Shown here: piece by piece, positions 51,354 to 59,673 of the stretch
How the letters are laid out: each line of letters opens with the position of its first letter
How positions within the stretch are numbered: the first letter of the stretch is position 1
NCBI RefSeq assembly: GCF_014203545.1
Contig: NZ_JACHJG010000014.1
Coordinates: 42,258-106,257, forward strand
DNA length: 64,000 nucleotides
Reading direction: 5' to 3'
DNA from: Streptomyces netropsis
GTDB taxonomy: Bacteria; Actinomycetota; Actinomycetes; Streptomycetales; Streptomycetaceae
Made by a program: the position numbers and the translations under genes
The notes under the pieces: model-generated
The model's database searches: none
The model's input: the letters and a program-made list of their open reading frames with translations, nothing else
What the model was told of the DNA's origin: nothing

Positions 51354-52535
51354 TCACTTCAGCGCGCTGCGCTGGTGCCACTGCTCCCAGGTCTCCTGCC
51401 AGACCTCGAGGCCGTTGCCGACGTCCGTCTTCTTGGTGCTGCTGGTGCCCTTGACCTCGACGGTGGAGCCGATGGACAGGAAGTCGTAGACCTTCTTGGC
51501 GTCGCCGGTGGTCATGCCGAAGCAGCCGTGGCTGTTGTTCTCCACGCCGATGGAGTTGTTCCAGGGCGCCGAGTGCAGGAAGGTCCCGGAGGCGGTCAGA
51601 TGGGTCACCCACTTCGAGTCCAGCATCCACTGCTTGCCGTAGCCGATGGTGGAGGAGTCCATCGTCTCCGCGGCGTTCTTGCTGCGCACCGTGTGGATGC
51701 CGCCGCGCGTGGGGTCGGTGGGGGAGCCCGCGGAACCCTTGATGTCGCCGATGGGCTTGCCGTCCTCGTACATGGTCAGGGTGTGGCCGGGGACGTCGAT
51801 GACGGCCTTGCGGTCGGCGCCTACGGTGAAGCCGAAGTTGTAGTTCCGCGCGAACCAACCGCCCTCACCGGAGTTGATCCCGGACAGCGAGCCGTTCACG
51901 GAGACCTTGGTTCCGCTCGGCCAGTAGTCCTTGGGCCGCCAGTCGATCCGGTCCTGGCCCGAGTAGTCCTTGACCCATCCCCAGGAGCCTTCCACCTTGG
52001 GCTGGGTGGTGACCTTCAGGGACTTCTCGATCTCGGCCCGCTTGCTCTCGTCCACCGGCTTGTCGAAGAGGATCGACACCGGCATGCCCGTACCGACGGT
52101 CTGTCCGTTGCTCGGCGTGTTGGTGAGCTTGTTGACCGCGGGCGCCTGCCGTGTGGTGAAGGTGGCGGTCGAGGACGACTCCTTGCCCTTGCCGTCCTTG
52201 CCGCCCTTGGCCTTGGCCCGCACGGTGTACGTGGTCTGGGGGCCGGCCTTGCCGTCCGAGGACCAGGAGGAACCGTCGGCCGCCAGCTGCCCCGTGACCT
52301 TGTTGCCCTTGTCGTCCTTGACGTCCACCTCGGTGAGCCGTCCGCCGTCCGCCTTCACCGCTATCGGCGAGCCGAGCGCGACGTCCTTGCCGCCCGCCGG
52401 GCTGACGGTGATTTTGGCTTCCGGCCCCGCATCGGAACCGGAGCCACCGGAACCGCCCCCGCAAGCGGTGAGCATCATGGATCCCGTGAGAGCGGAAACC
52501 AGCAGAACGGAGCGACGGCTCGATCCGAGGTGCAC
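51354..52535 (-). CDS. L,D-transpeptidase lipoprotein with Ig-like domains
   Basis: A 393-residue cell-wall enzyme forming 3-3 peptidoglycan crosslinks. It starts at GTG 52535, with an AAAGG ribosome site. The signal peptide ends in a lipobox (MLTACGGG) whose Cys25 would be lipidated, so the enzyme is anchored on the outer face of the membrane. Two Ig-like domains follow (about 45-150 and 155-250), as in Mycobacterium LdtMt2. The YkuD catalytic domain (about 255-380) has the signature NNSHGCFGM with Cys338 as nucleophile and the preceding GTFLHSAPWN. No partner gene is adjacent. Confidence 0.94.
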   Translation of the reverse strand: MHLGSSRRSVLLVSALTGSMMLTACGGGSGGSGSDAGPEAKITVSPAGGKDVALGSPIAVKADGGRLTEVDVKDDKGNKVTGQLAADGSSWSSDGKAGPQTTYTVRAKAKGGKDGKGKESSSTATFTTRQAPAVNKLTNTPSNGQTVGTGMPVSILFDKPVDESKRAEIEKSLKVTTQPKVEGSWGWVKDYSGQDRIDWRPKDYWPSGTKVSVNGSLSGINSGEGGWFARNYNFGFTVGADRKAVIDVPGHTLTMYEDGKPIGDIKGSAGSPTDPTRGGIHTVRSKNAAETMDSSTIGYGKQWMLDSKWVTHLTASGTFLHSAPWNNSIGVENNSHGCFGMTTGDAKKVYDFLSIGSTVEVKGTSSTKKTDVGNGLEVWQETWEQWHQRSALK

Positions 52536-52721
52536 GTCAGTCGACCTTTCCAGCAACAAGAACAAGGCAGCGGGTCACGGCCTCGGCGACCCACCAGCAC
52601 GGCGGCAAACGCCGTCCACAGCTCTACAGATGAGCTGCGGGCTTGTGCGGTTGCATGGAGAAAGAAACGTTTGTGCGCCTGATCGGCCGGAGTGTCCGCC
52701 TCCGCCGGGCCGACGGCCGGT

Positions 52722-53255
52722 CTACGCGGTGAATTCCGTCAGATCGATGGAGTGGACGAACAGCGGCACGTCGTACTCGGGATGCGTGATCTCACGCTCC
52801 TGCGCCATGCCGAGCTTGCGCAACACGTTCCGAGAGGCGTCGTCGCCCGGCCGGGACAGGCTGATGACGCGGTCGAGCCCACGCTCCTGCAACGCGAACT
52901 CCAACGTGGCCTGGGCTGCTTCGGACGCATACCCCTGGCCCCAGAACTGCCGTCCGAGCCGCCAGCTGATCTGGACCTCGTGCTCCAGCTCGGGCAGCGA
53001 GAGGGGCACGGACAGACCGACGCACCCGGCCAGTTCACCGGAGGCGAGCAGCTCGACGGCGAACAGACCGAAGCCCTCGTCGTCCCACTCCTCCTCCCAC
53101 CTCTCGATGTCCTCGGCGGTCTCCTCCAGGTCCCGGACCGAGCCGTCACCGACCCAGCGCATGACCTCCGGGTCGGCGTTGATGTCGGCCATCGGGCCGA
53201 GATCGTCCTCGCGCCAGCGGCGGAGCATGAGTCGGGGCGTTCGAATCTCTGTCAC
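52722..53255 (-). CDS. GNAT-family N-acetyltransferase (RimJ/RimL type)
   Basis: A 177-residue acetyltransferase. TEIRTPRLMLRRWREDDLGP is the classic N-terminus of RimJ/RimL-like enzymes. The acetyl-CoA site is RLGRQFWGQGYASEAAQATL, and RNVLRKLGMAQE closes the fold. It would acetylate an N-terminal amine or small-molecule amine. The GTG at 53255 has AGGATG well spaced before it; ATG 53264 is in frame but lies directly on AGG, so it is less likely. Confidence 0.9.
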   Translation of the reverse strand: MTEIRTPRLMLRRWREDDLGPMADINADPEVMRWVGDGSVRDLEETAEDIERWEEEWDDEGFGLFAVELLASGELAGCVGLSVPLSLPELEHEVQISWRLGRQFWGQGYASEAAQATLEFALQERGLDRVISLSRPGDDASRNVLRKLGMAQEREITHPEYDVPLFVHSIDLTEFTA

Positions 53256-53369
53256 GGCGATCATCCTGCCGACAGGAGGCGAACAAAGCCAAACGGGACG
53301 CGCCACCGAACGCCGGACCGACCGCACCCCGCGATCCCGCCACCCCGTGGCGAAGCGGGACCACGCGCG

Positions 53370-53398
53370 TTGACAACCGGGTACCTGATGGCTGTAAT
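53370..53398 (+). promoter_or_regulatory. Near-consensus sigma-70-type promoter
   Basis: TTGACA (53370-53375), a 17-base spacer and TGTAAT (53393-53398) form a nearly perfect housekeeping promoter, which is unusually good for GC-rich actinobacterial DNA. It lies in the 465-base gap before the Ddn-hemerythrin gene, about 320 bases from its ATG. The transcript would have a long 5' region containing a tiny open frame and two TGACGTCA palindromes (53506-53513 and 53564-53571). Confidence 0.65.
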
Positions 53399-53478
53399 GG
53401 CGGGGCGCCGCGTGACGCCGACCAAAGAGCAGTGGGCAGGTCGGCAGTCGGGCGAGCGCCGTACCAAGGGACCGAACC

Positions 53479-53508
53479 ATGAGTGCATACTCCGCACCCC
53501 GCGCCTGA
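53479..53508 (+). CDS. Nine-codon open frame in the 5' region of the Ddn-hemerythrin transcript
   Basis: ATG 53479 to TGA 53506-53508 encodes MSAYSAPRA. AAGGGA lies 7 bases before the ATG, and the strong promoter at 53370-53398 would transcribe it. It may be a leader peptide or chance. Nothing else in the gap 53256-53720 looks coding. Confidence 0.25.
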   Translation: MSAYSAPRA

Positions 53509-53720
53509 CGTCAGCACGTCCGCGCGTCTTCCCTTGTCCTCCGCGGTGCCCCGCACCGCCCTGTGACGTCATCACACGCCGTTGCCTTCCCGACGGCCGC
53601 CCGGGTGTCCGACCGGCGACCGCTCCAGGCGAGGGATCGCGTGCCGCGCGCCTCACGCCATCCACCCTCACCACGGTCCGACCGTGGAACCCGCGTACTT
53701 CTCTGGAGATCCGACACCGC

Positions 53721-54656
53721 ATGCCCACCTCCTTCAACCAATCCGTCATCGAGGAGTTCCGAGCCAACGACGGAAAGGTCGGCGGCCCCTTCGAGGGCGG
53801 CGACCTGCTCCTGCTCACCACCACCGGCGCGAAGTCGGGAGAGGAGCACACCGTTCCGCTCGGATACCTCCGCGTCGGCGGGCTGCTGCTCGTCATCGGC
53901 TCCGCCGCCGGCGCGCCCCGTCACCCCGCCTGGTACCACAACCTGCTCGCCCACCCGCTGGTACGGGTGGAACTCGGCACCGAGACGTTCGAAGCGATCG
54001 CGGTGCCCGCCGAAGGCACGCGGCGCGACCGGCTCTTCGAGCAAGTGGCCCGTGTGGAACCGGGATACGCCGACTACCAGAACCGCACCACCCGACTCCT
54101 GCCGGTCGTGGCGCTGGAGCGCCCCGGCCTCGAGCCGGGGGAGGGGCCGGGCAAGGTCACGCATCTCGCCGACAAGCTCCTGGAGGTCCACACATGGCTG
54201 CGCGCACAGCTGCGCCATGTGGTCGCCGAGGTCGACGCCCACTTCGCCGCGCGGGCGGACCGTACCGGGCCCGGCGACCCCCCGACGCCCGGGCTGGGAC
54301 TGCAGATCCGGCAGCACTGCCTGGCGTTCTGCCAGTCCCTGGAGTTCCATCACGCGGGCGAGGACGCGCATGTCTTCCCCGCACTCGCGCGTCACCACCC
54401 CCACCTGGCGGCCGCGCTCGACCGGCTCCGTGACGAACACCGGACGGTCGCACGCCTCCAGGGCGAGCTGGTCGCCCTGCTGGCCGACATCGGCGGCGCC
54501 GACCCCGTGCGCTTCCGCGCCGAGCTGAACCGCATGGCACGCGAACTGACGGCGCACCTCGACTACGAGGAGGAGTCACTGATCCCCGTCCTCGCCGAGA
54601 TCCCGTTCCCCCCGGCCCCACCGGCGGCCGACGCCGCCGGAACCGCGACCGCCTGA
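53721..54656 (+). CDS. Deazaflavin (F420)-dependent nitroreductase-like domain fused to hemerythrin
   Basis: A 311-residue fusion. Residues about 1-145 are Ddn-like (FNQSVIEEFRANDGKVGGPF, LLLLTTTGAKSGEEHTVPLG, HPAWYHNLLAHPLVRVELG), a split-barrel family using cofactor F420 to reduce quinones or nitro compounds. Residues about 155-300 are a hemerythrin/HHE four-helix bundle with several His/Glu ligands (LQIRQHCLAFCQSLEFHHAG, EDAHVFPALARHH, LRDEHRTVARL, HLDYEEESLIPVLAEI). It suggests a cytoplasmic redox enzyme with an O2- or NO-binding di-iron site. A near-consensus promoter lies about 320 bases upstream, and an F420-dependent LLM enzyme is encoded 1.5 kb downstream. Confidence 0.88.
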   Translation: MPTSFNQSVIEEFRANDGKVGGPFEGGDLLLLTTTGAKSGEEHTVPLGYLRVGGLLLVIGSAAGAPRHPAWYHNLLAHPLVRVELGTETFEAIAVPAEGTRRDRLFEQVARVEPGYADYQNRTTRLLPVVALERPGLEPGEGPGKVTHLADKLLEVHTWLRAQLRHVVAEVDAHFAARADRTGPGDPPTPGLGLQIRQHCLAFCQSLEFHHAGEDAHVFPALARHHPHLAAALDRLRDEHRTVARLQGELVALLADIGGADPVRFRAELNRMARELTAHLDYEEESLIPVLAEIPFPPAPPAADAAGTATA

Positions 54657-54710
54657 CGAATGATCAGGGGCGGCGGCCGGCTGCCGCCCCTGACCGTTCC
54701 TCGTGGCCGT

Positions 54711-56054
54711 TCACGACAGCGGGCGCGCCGCACGGAACGCGTGCAGGTGGATGAGGACGCCGTGCCCCTTGCCGAGGGCGAACGGGCGGTACGGGTCGCC
54801 GGGCGGTCCGATGTCCCGGGTGGGGCGGGCCCGGTACGACCAGTCGCGGGCCGCCGGCGGCGCGGTCCGCAGATCCACCAGGAAATCCCGGTATCGCGTC
54901 TCGTGGCCCACCCGCTCCAGGAGCTCCTCGCTGCTGCCCGCCCTGGGCGCCCCGAACTCCTCGGTCCGCCACTTCCCGTCGTCGCCCGGCACGGTGGCGG
55001 CTCCGCGTCCGAAGGTCGTGCCCACGCTGAGGTAGTGGTCTTCGCCGAGCAGTTCTCGCAGGTACGCACCTTGGGTGACGGGGTAGTGCGTGGGGTCGTA
55101 GGTCTCGTACGCGGTGTGCCCGTTGTGGCCGGACAGCAGGATCTTGTGACCGGTGTGCCTGTACCACCAGGCGGTGTTCCGAGCCATCAGTTCGTCGCGA
55201 TAGCGCATGGCCTCGGGCCAGCTCGCCGAGTCCTTGAGATCGAAGGACAGCAGGGTGGCGGTCTGTTCGATGACCCGCGCGTGCTGCACGGCCCAGTCGT
55301 GTGCCGCGCGGTCGGGCCCGGGGCGCAGGCCCTCCAGGGTGCTCACGGCTCGCCGGGCCAGGCCGGCCAGCCGACGGCGTTCGGCCGGGGGCAGCGCGCT
55401 GAAGTCGGCCTCGGCGGCATGGGTCCACAACTCGCCGTAGAGCCCGTCGAACCTCGCCCGCAGTGCCGGATGCCGTCGGCCGACGTACCCGAGGACCCGC
55501 TCGAACAACATGTCGTCGATGCGCGGGTAGGCCAGGTCGTTCCCCATGAACCGCACCGGGGACTCCGGGTGGCGCACGTTGTGCTCACGCATCCACGTGA
55601 TCAGGGCCAGATACTCCTGGACGAGCCACGGCCACGCGCCGTTCCCGAACTCCTCCTCCATGATCGCGCGCGGATCGCCGGTGCCGTGCCGCACATACGC
55701 GTCGATCCGCAACCCGGCACCCCAACCGGCCTCCAACGCGAAGGTCGTGAACCCCTTCTTCTCGACCAGGTACCGGAAGACCCGGTGCTTGAGGGTGAAC
55801 AGCTCGTGCGCACCGTGGGCCACTTCACCGAGCCCGACCACCGGCACGTCACCGATCGCCGCGCCCAACGGGCGCAGATCGCCGAGGTCGCCGGACGGCT
55901 CGGTCGACCGCAGGGGCCGGGAGGCGCGGGCCAGCGCGGCGACGACCGGTTCGTCGCCCGTCGGGGCGGTCCGGGCTTGCGCCGGCCGCGCGGTGGCGGC
56001 GAGGCCCAGGGCGGGCAGCGCGGCGAGCAGCGACCGCCGTGAGACGGGTGACAT
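54711..56054 (-). CDS. Erythromycin-esterase-family protein with TAT signal
   Basis: A 447-residue homologue of EreA/EreB, which hydrolyse macrolide lactone rings. It has a twin-arginine-like signal (MSPVSRRSLLAALPALGLAA), so it is probably exported. The family active-site region is VVGLGEVAHGAHELF with Glu77 and His80; FALEAGWGAGLRIDAY, WPWLVQEYLALITWMREHN and GHKILLSGHNGHTAYE are other conserved stretches. Many family members are not macrolide esterases, so resistance is only a possibility. Confidence 0.9.
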   Translation of the reverse strand: MSPVSRRSLLAALPALGLAATARPAQARTAPTGDEPVVAALARASRPLRSTEPSGDLGDLRPLGAAIGDVPVVGLGEVAHGAHELFTLKHRVFRYLVEKKGFTTFALEAGWGAGLRIDAYVRHGTGDPRAIMEEEFGNGAWPWLVQEYLALITWMREHNVRHPESPVRFMGNDLAYPRIDDMLFERVLGYVGRRHPALRARFDGLYGELWTHAAEADFSALPPAERRRLAGLARRAVSTLEGLRPGPDRAAHDWAVQHARVIEQTATLLSFDLKDSASWPEAMRYRDELMARNTAWWYRHTGHKILLSGHNGHTAYETYDPTHYPVTQGAYLRELLGEDHYLSVGTTFGRGAATVPGDDGKWRTEEFGAPRAGSSEELLERVGHETRYRDFLVDLRTAPPAARDWSYRARPTRDIGPPGDPYRPFALGKGHGVLIHLHAFRAARPLS

Positions 56055-56172
56055 GCGGGTTCTCCCTACGGGTGGGTCCGGGTGATCGGTCCGGATCCAG
56101 TCTTCCCGGGGGCGCGCCGCGTCGGCGATCCGGCCACCACCCGCCTTGCGGTGGGGACAGCCCTACCGCGCC

Positions 56173-57141
56173 TCAGCTCGGCTCCAGCGCCCGGATCCGA
56201 TGGTCGAGCTCCCGCTCGTAGAAGTCGATGAACCCGTCCGGGTCCGGGCCGGCGTTCTGCATGACCAGATGGTCGAAACCGGCGTCGACGTACCGCTGCG
56301 CGGCCTCGACGTAGCGGGCGGGATCGGGCCCGCAGGCGAACTGCGCGAGGATGTCCTCCTCGCGGACGGTGGCCGTGGCGGCGTCGAAGTTGGCCGGGTC
56401 GGGCAGCTCGCTCATCACCTTCCAGCCCGTCACGGCCCAGCGTGAGGTCTCCAGCACCGCCTTGGCGGCGGTGTGTTCGTCGGCCGCCCACGCCATGGGC
56501 ACCTCGGCATAACAGGGTCCGCTGCCACCGGCCTCGCGGTAGTGCCGGACGAGCTCCGGCTTCGGCTCGGTCGCGAACAGCCCGTCCCCGTGCTCGGCCG
56601 CGATCCGGGCCGAGGCCGCCCCGCCGGCTGCCACCGGGATCAGCGGCGGCTCCTCCGGCAGGTCGAAGACCCGCGCGTCCTCCAGCCGCAGGTGCTTGCC
56701 TTCGTAGGAGCGGTAACCACCGCGCCACAACGACCGGATGATCTCCAGGGCCTCTCGCAGCATCTCGTGGCGCACCCGGACCGAGCCGGCAAACCCCGGA
56801 CCGACGACGTGTTCGTTGAGCCGTTCCCCGGACCCGACACCGAGGGTGAAGCGGCCGTCGCAGACCAGGGCGAGCGTGGCGGCGGCCTGAGCGATGATCG
56901 CCGGGTGGTAGCGCACCGTCGGGCACGTCACGCCCGTCACCAGACCGATCCGCTCGGTCTTCACCGCGATCGCGCCCAACACCGTCCAGGTGAACGGTGA
57001 ATGCCCCTGGTTGTCCAGCCAGGGATGGAAATGATCACTCATCTCCACGAAGTCGAACCCGGCCCGTTCGGCCCGCACGGCCTGCCGGATCAGCTCGCCC
57101 GGCCCGAAGGACTCCGCCGCCAGCTTGTAGCCGACCTTCAT
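56173..57141 (-). CDS. F420-dependent LLM-class oxidoreductase (F420-G6P-dehydrogenase-like)
   Basis: A 322-residue luciferase-like TIM barrel. MKVGYKLAAESFGPGELIRQ, FVEMSDHFHPWLDNQGHSPF, WTVLGAIAVKTERIGLVTGV and FTLGVGSGERLNEHVVG match the F420-dependent glucose-6-phosphate dehydrogenase-like subfamily, which uses coenzyme F420. The exact sugar or alcohol substrate is unknown. ATG 57141 follows a strong AAAGGAGTGAGG ribosome site. Its reduced F420 could feed the Ddn-like protein encoded nearby. Confidence 0.9.
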   Translation of the reverse strand: MKVGYKLAAESFGPGELIRQAVRAERAGFDFVEMSDHFHPWLDNQGHSPFTWTVLGAIAVKTERIGLVTGVTCPTVRYHPAIIAQAAATLALVCDGRFTLGVGSGERLNEHVVGPGFAGSVRVRHEMLREALEIIRSLWRGGYRSYEGKHLRLEDARVFDLPEEPPLIPVAAGGAASARIAAEHGDGLFATEPKPELVRHYREAGGSGPCYAEVPMAWAADEHTAAKAVLETSRWAVTGWKVMSELPDPANFDAATATVREEDILAQFACGPDPARYVEAAQRYVDAGFDHLVMQNAGPDPDGFIDFYERELDHRIRALEPS

Positions 57142-57324
57142 CTGCCTCACTCCTTTGGCTCGTGCGACGTGCTCGTGCGACACGTCCGATGAGCCGCCCG
57201 TCGCCCTGACGTGTTCCCCGACCTGCGCGCGGTAGGGGGCCGGGCCGGGCGGCGCCGCTCATGACGGGGCGAGCCCCCGGCCGTCGCTGCTCGCGTCGGC
57301 CGGGGCGGGAGGCGCGGGCGGGTT

Positions 57325-57888
57325 CTAGCTGCCGTTCCCCGCGGCGGCCTTGTGGTCGTTGTGGCTGTCGTGGCAGGTGCCCCCGTGTACGAGGCCGAGG
57401 TGCATGACGACGGTGGGCCGGAGCTTCTTCGCCAGGTGCCGGACCTTCTCGTCGTGGCCGTATTTGAGCTCGTGGTCGATCAGGTCCAGGGTCTTCTCGT
57501 GCCCGGCGGCCTGCGCCTTGAGCCACGCGGCGTCGTACGCCTTGGTATGGGCCTTCGCCCGCAACGCCGCGAGCTGCTTCTTCTGCTCGTCGGTGGGGGA
57601 GCCGGGCAGGGAGGCCCTGAGCTTGTCCGCCAGCTTCTTCACCTCGTCATCCATCTTCATGTGGTCGCGGACCAGGACCTTGGCGACCCGCTTCACACAG
57701 GACGTGGTGGCGTTCTTGCCGGCGTCCTTCGCGGTGGCGATCTCGGCCAGATTGTTCCGGTGGGCGGTGCGCAGGAAGGTGTCGTCGGCCGAGCTGGTGC
57801 GGGGGGAGGTGGCCAGGGCGGGGCTGATGGCCGCACCGCTCACGGCCAGTACCGCCACGGCCGTGGCCAGCTGGTGTCGCATACGCAT
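57325..57888 (-). CDS. DUF4142-family exported protein
   Basis: A 187-residue protein with a Sec signal (MRMRHQLATAVAVLAVSGAA, cleavage near ALATS, about residue 27) and a mature all-helical ferritin-like DUF4142 domain. FLRTAHRNNLAEIATAKDAG, VKRVAKVLVRDHMKMDDEVK and WLKAQAAGHEKTLDLIDHEL are typical. The C-terminus is His-rich (HLGLVHGGTCHDSHNDHK), perhaps metal-binding. Members are periplasmic or secreted and of unknown function. The GGAGC ribosome site supports ATG 57888. Confidence 0.88.
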   Translation of the reverse strand: MRMRHQLATAVAVLAVSGAAISPALATSPRTSSADDTFLRTAHRNNLAEIATAKDAGKNATTSCVKRVAKVLVRDHMKMDDEVKKLADKLRASLPGSPTDEQKKQLAALRAKAHTKAYDAAWLKAQAAGHEKTLDLIDHELKYGHDEKVRHLAKKLRPTVVMHLGLVHGGTCHDSHNDHKAAAGNGS

Positions 57889-58138
57889 GGGTTGCTCCGT
57901 TCGTTCTCGGGCTGACGGCCCGCGCGCGACGATGTGTGCCGGGCGGGCCGCCGTGCGGTGCCGGGTCACGCGGCTCGCTGGTACGGCGCCCCGGCGACAA
58001 CATGCCTGCCACCGAGCCGGGTCAGCGCGCGCAGCATCCCGCGAACGGCCCAGCGGGCGCACCCGGGTGGCTCAGCCGTCGGGTGTCCGGCACCTGTCGA
58101 TGCTCCCGACGATCGGTCGAACGCCCCGCACGTCGGCC

Positions 58139-58623
58139 TCAGCCGCGGTCGACGTGCTCGCGCAGGATCCTGCGGTGGGCCGCGTCGACGTCGAACGTGG
58201 TCTTGTTCCAGTCGCCGGTCGTCATGACGTCGACGGACCAGATGACCGCGTCGGCGTCCGTTTCGTCGAGTTCGACGGAGGTGACCGTGCCCTTGGTCCG
58301 GCCGAGGGCCGTCGCGGCCGCGTCCCGCGGTGACACCTTGGCCTTCCCCGGCAGGTCGGCCAGCTCCTGCTTGTCCCCGTCCGGGTCCGCCTTCACCCGG
58401 GACTCGAGGACCTTTCCGGAGACGGCGTCGACACGGACGACGTGGGCGTCGCCGCACCGGCGGACGGCGTCGTTGACGAGGCGTTCCCGTCACCACCCCC
58501 GTCACCGCACCCCGCCACCGGTGCGAGCGAGAGGGCGAGCCCGCACAGCGCGCCGACGCCGCGACGGCGTCGTGGACGCGGACCGCCGTGCACGTCGGAT
58601 CCGGATACGGATGCATCGTCCAT
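58139..58623 (-). pseudogene. PepSY-type lipoprotein interrupted by a frameshift
   Basis: The N-terminal frame from 58623 encodes an arginine-rich start and a lipobox-like signal (LCGLALSLAPVAGCGD). It then loses the family sequence near 58480 and stops at 58393. The C-terminal part continues in another frame: DAHVVRVDAVSGKVLESRVK, then SPRDAAATALGRTKG, VTSVELDETDADAVIWSVDV and FDVDAAHRRIL, two PepSY-like halves. A one- or two-base indel in the G/C-rich region about 58450-58500 would rejoin them. It is either a recent pseudogene or a sequencing error. A PepSY lipoprotein would normally inhibit a protease or sense redox at the membrane. Confidence 0.7.
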
Positions 58624-58705
58624 GGGCACACGTGTTGCCCCGACCCGCCCCGGTCATGCCCCGTCGCGTCGGGAATCACCCGACGGTGGGCGGCGCGGCG
58701 CGGGC

Positions 58706-59116
58706 TCACCCCCCGTCGACGCGGAGCCGCACCTGCTCCTCCAGCCGCTCCAGGCTCCGCTCCAGCGCGGTGCGCACCGTCTCCTCCCCGGGGTCGTGCC
58801 GCTCGTCGAAGAAGGTCAGGTGGACCGTCACCTCGCTCGCGCCCACGCCGACGCCGGTCACCTGGAGCCACCCTGCGTAGCTCGAGCTGTCCCGCGTCCC
58901 CCACTCCACCCGCAGCCGGTCCGGAAACGTGCGGAACAACGCGGCCGCGTCCTCGCCGGTGCGGTCCTCGTGCACGGTCACGGCCGGGAGCCCCTGCGCC
59001 GCGTGCACATGCAGGTCCGACGGCAGCCAGCTGTCGAGCCGGCTCACCATGCTCGCCTGGTCGAAGACATGCTCAGGCAGCGCGGGCATCGTACGGGAAC
59101 GCTCGTAATCGCTCAT
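58706..59116 (-). CDS. SRPBCC-like protein of unknown function
   Basis: A 136-residue protein with features of the helix-grip fold: an N-terminal strand after MPALPEHVFDQASMVSRLDS, a central strand run (GWLQVTGVGVGASEVTVHLT), and a long C-terminal helix (EETVRTALERSLERLEEQVR). DSWLPSDLHVHAAQGLPAVT is typical of small actinobacterial SRPBCC proteins. The ribosome site before ATG 59116 is weak. The ligand is unknown. Confidence 0.75.
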   Translation of the reverse strand: MSDYERSRTMPALPEHVFDQASMVSRLDSWLPSDLHVHAAQGLPAVTVHEDRTGEDAAALFRTFPDRLRVEWGTRDSSSYAGWLQVTGVGVGASEVTVHLTFFDERHDPGEETVRTALERSLERLEEQVRLRVDGG

Positions 59117-59319
59117 GCCACACCCATCGTCGGTCCGGAACCCTCCCTGACCGGCCTGCCCAGCCGACGGCGCCCGAGGCGCGAAACCACCCGTTCGCTC
59201 CGGCCCGGGTCCGTCCTTCGGCCCCCGCAGGATCGCGGCCGGTTTCGCGTCACGACCACCTCCCCCGCGAGGGGATGTAGGCGATACTGGCCACCGCGGC
59301 AGAAGCTGGGGGCGAGTCC

Positions 59320-59673
59320 ATGGAGGGGCCACACACGGTGAGGGCGGGCGAAGACGCGCCTCGACACGGCGTTCTCGACATCCGTCCCTGCGCGGACCGG
59401 CCAGGAATGTCCGCCTCCGGTGAGATCAGCCTGACGACGCAACCGGAATGGGAGGGTGCGTTGGAACGCCTGCTCTCCCGCGGCGGGGACGCCTATCTGG
59501 AACTGTCGGACGTCACGTTCGTCGACGTCGCGGGCACCTCCGCCCTGGCCCTCGCGGCCCAGCGGCTCGGCCGCGCCGGCAGACGGATCGTCGTCCACGA
59601 GCCACCGCCGTCGCTGCGTCGTGCGTTGGAGATGTTCTGGTCCGATCTGACGGTGATCGAGGTGACGGGGTGA
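59320..59673 (+). CDS. STAS-domain anti-sigma-factor antagonist-like protein lacking the phosphorylated serine
   Basis: A 117-residue STAS protein (domain about 20-117; EISLTTQPEWEGALERLLSR, AYLELSDVTFVDVAGTSALA, RIVVHEPPPSLRRALEMFW). In SpoIIAA-type antagonists the D-x-S-G motif is phosphorylated by the partner kinase. Here it reads D-V-A-G (Ala71), so the switch residue is missing, although Thr and Ser follow. Its stop overlaps the GTG of the next gene, a MEDS-ATPase protein, so the two act as a coupled pair. It may be a constitutive or differently switched antagonist. Confidence 0.85.
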   Translation: MEGPHTVRAGEDAPRHGVLDIRPCADRPGMSASGEISLTTQPEWEGALERLLSRGGDAYLELSDVTFVDVAGTSALALAAQRLGRAGRRIVVHEPPPSLRRALEMFWSDLTVIEVTG

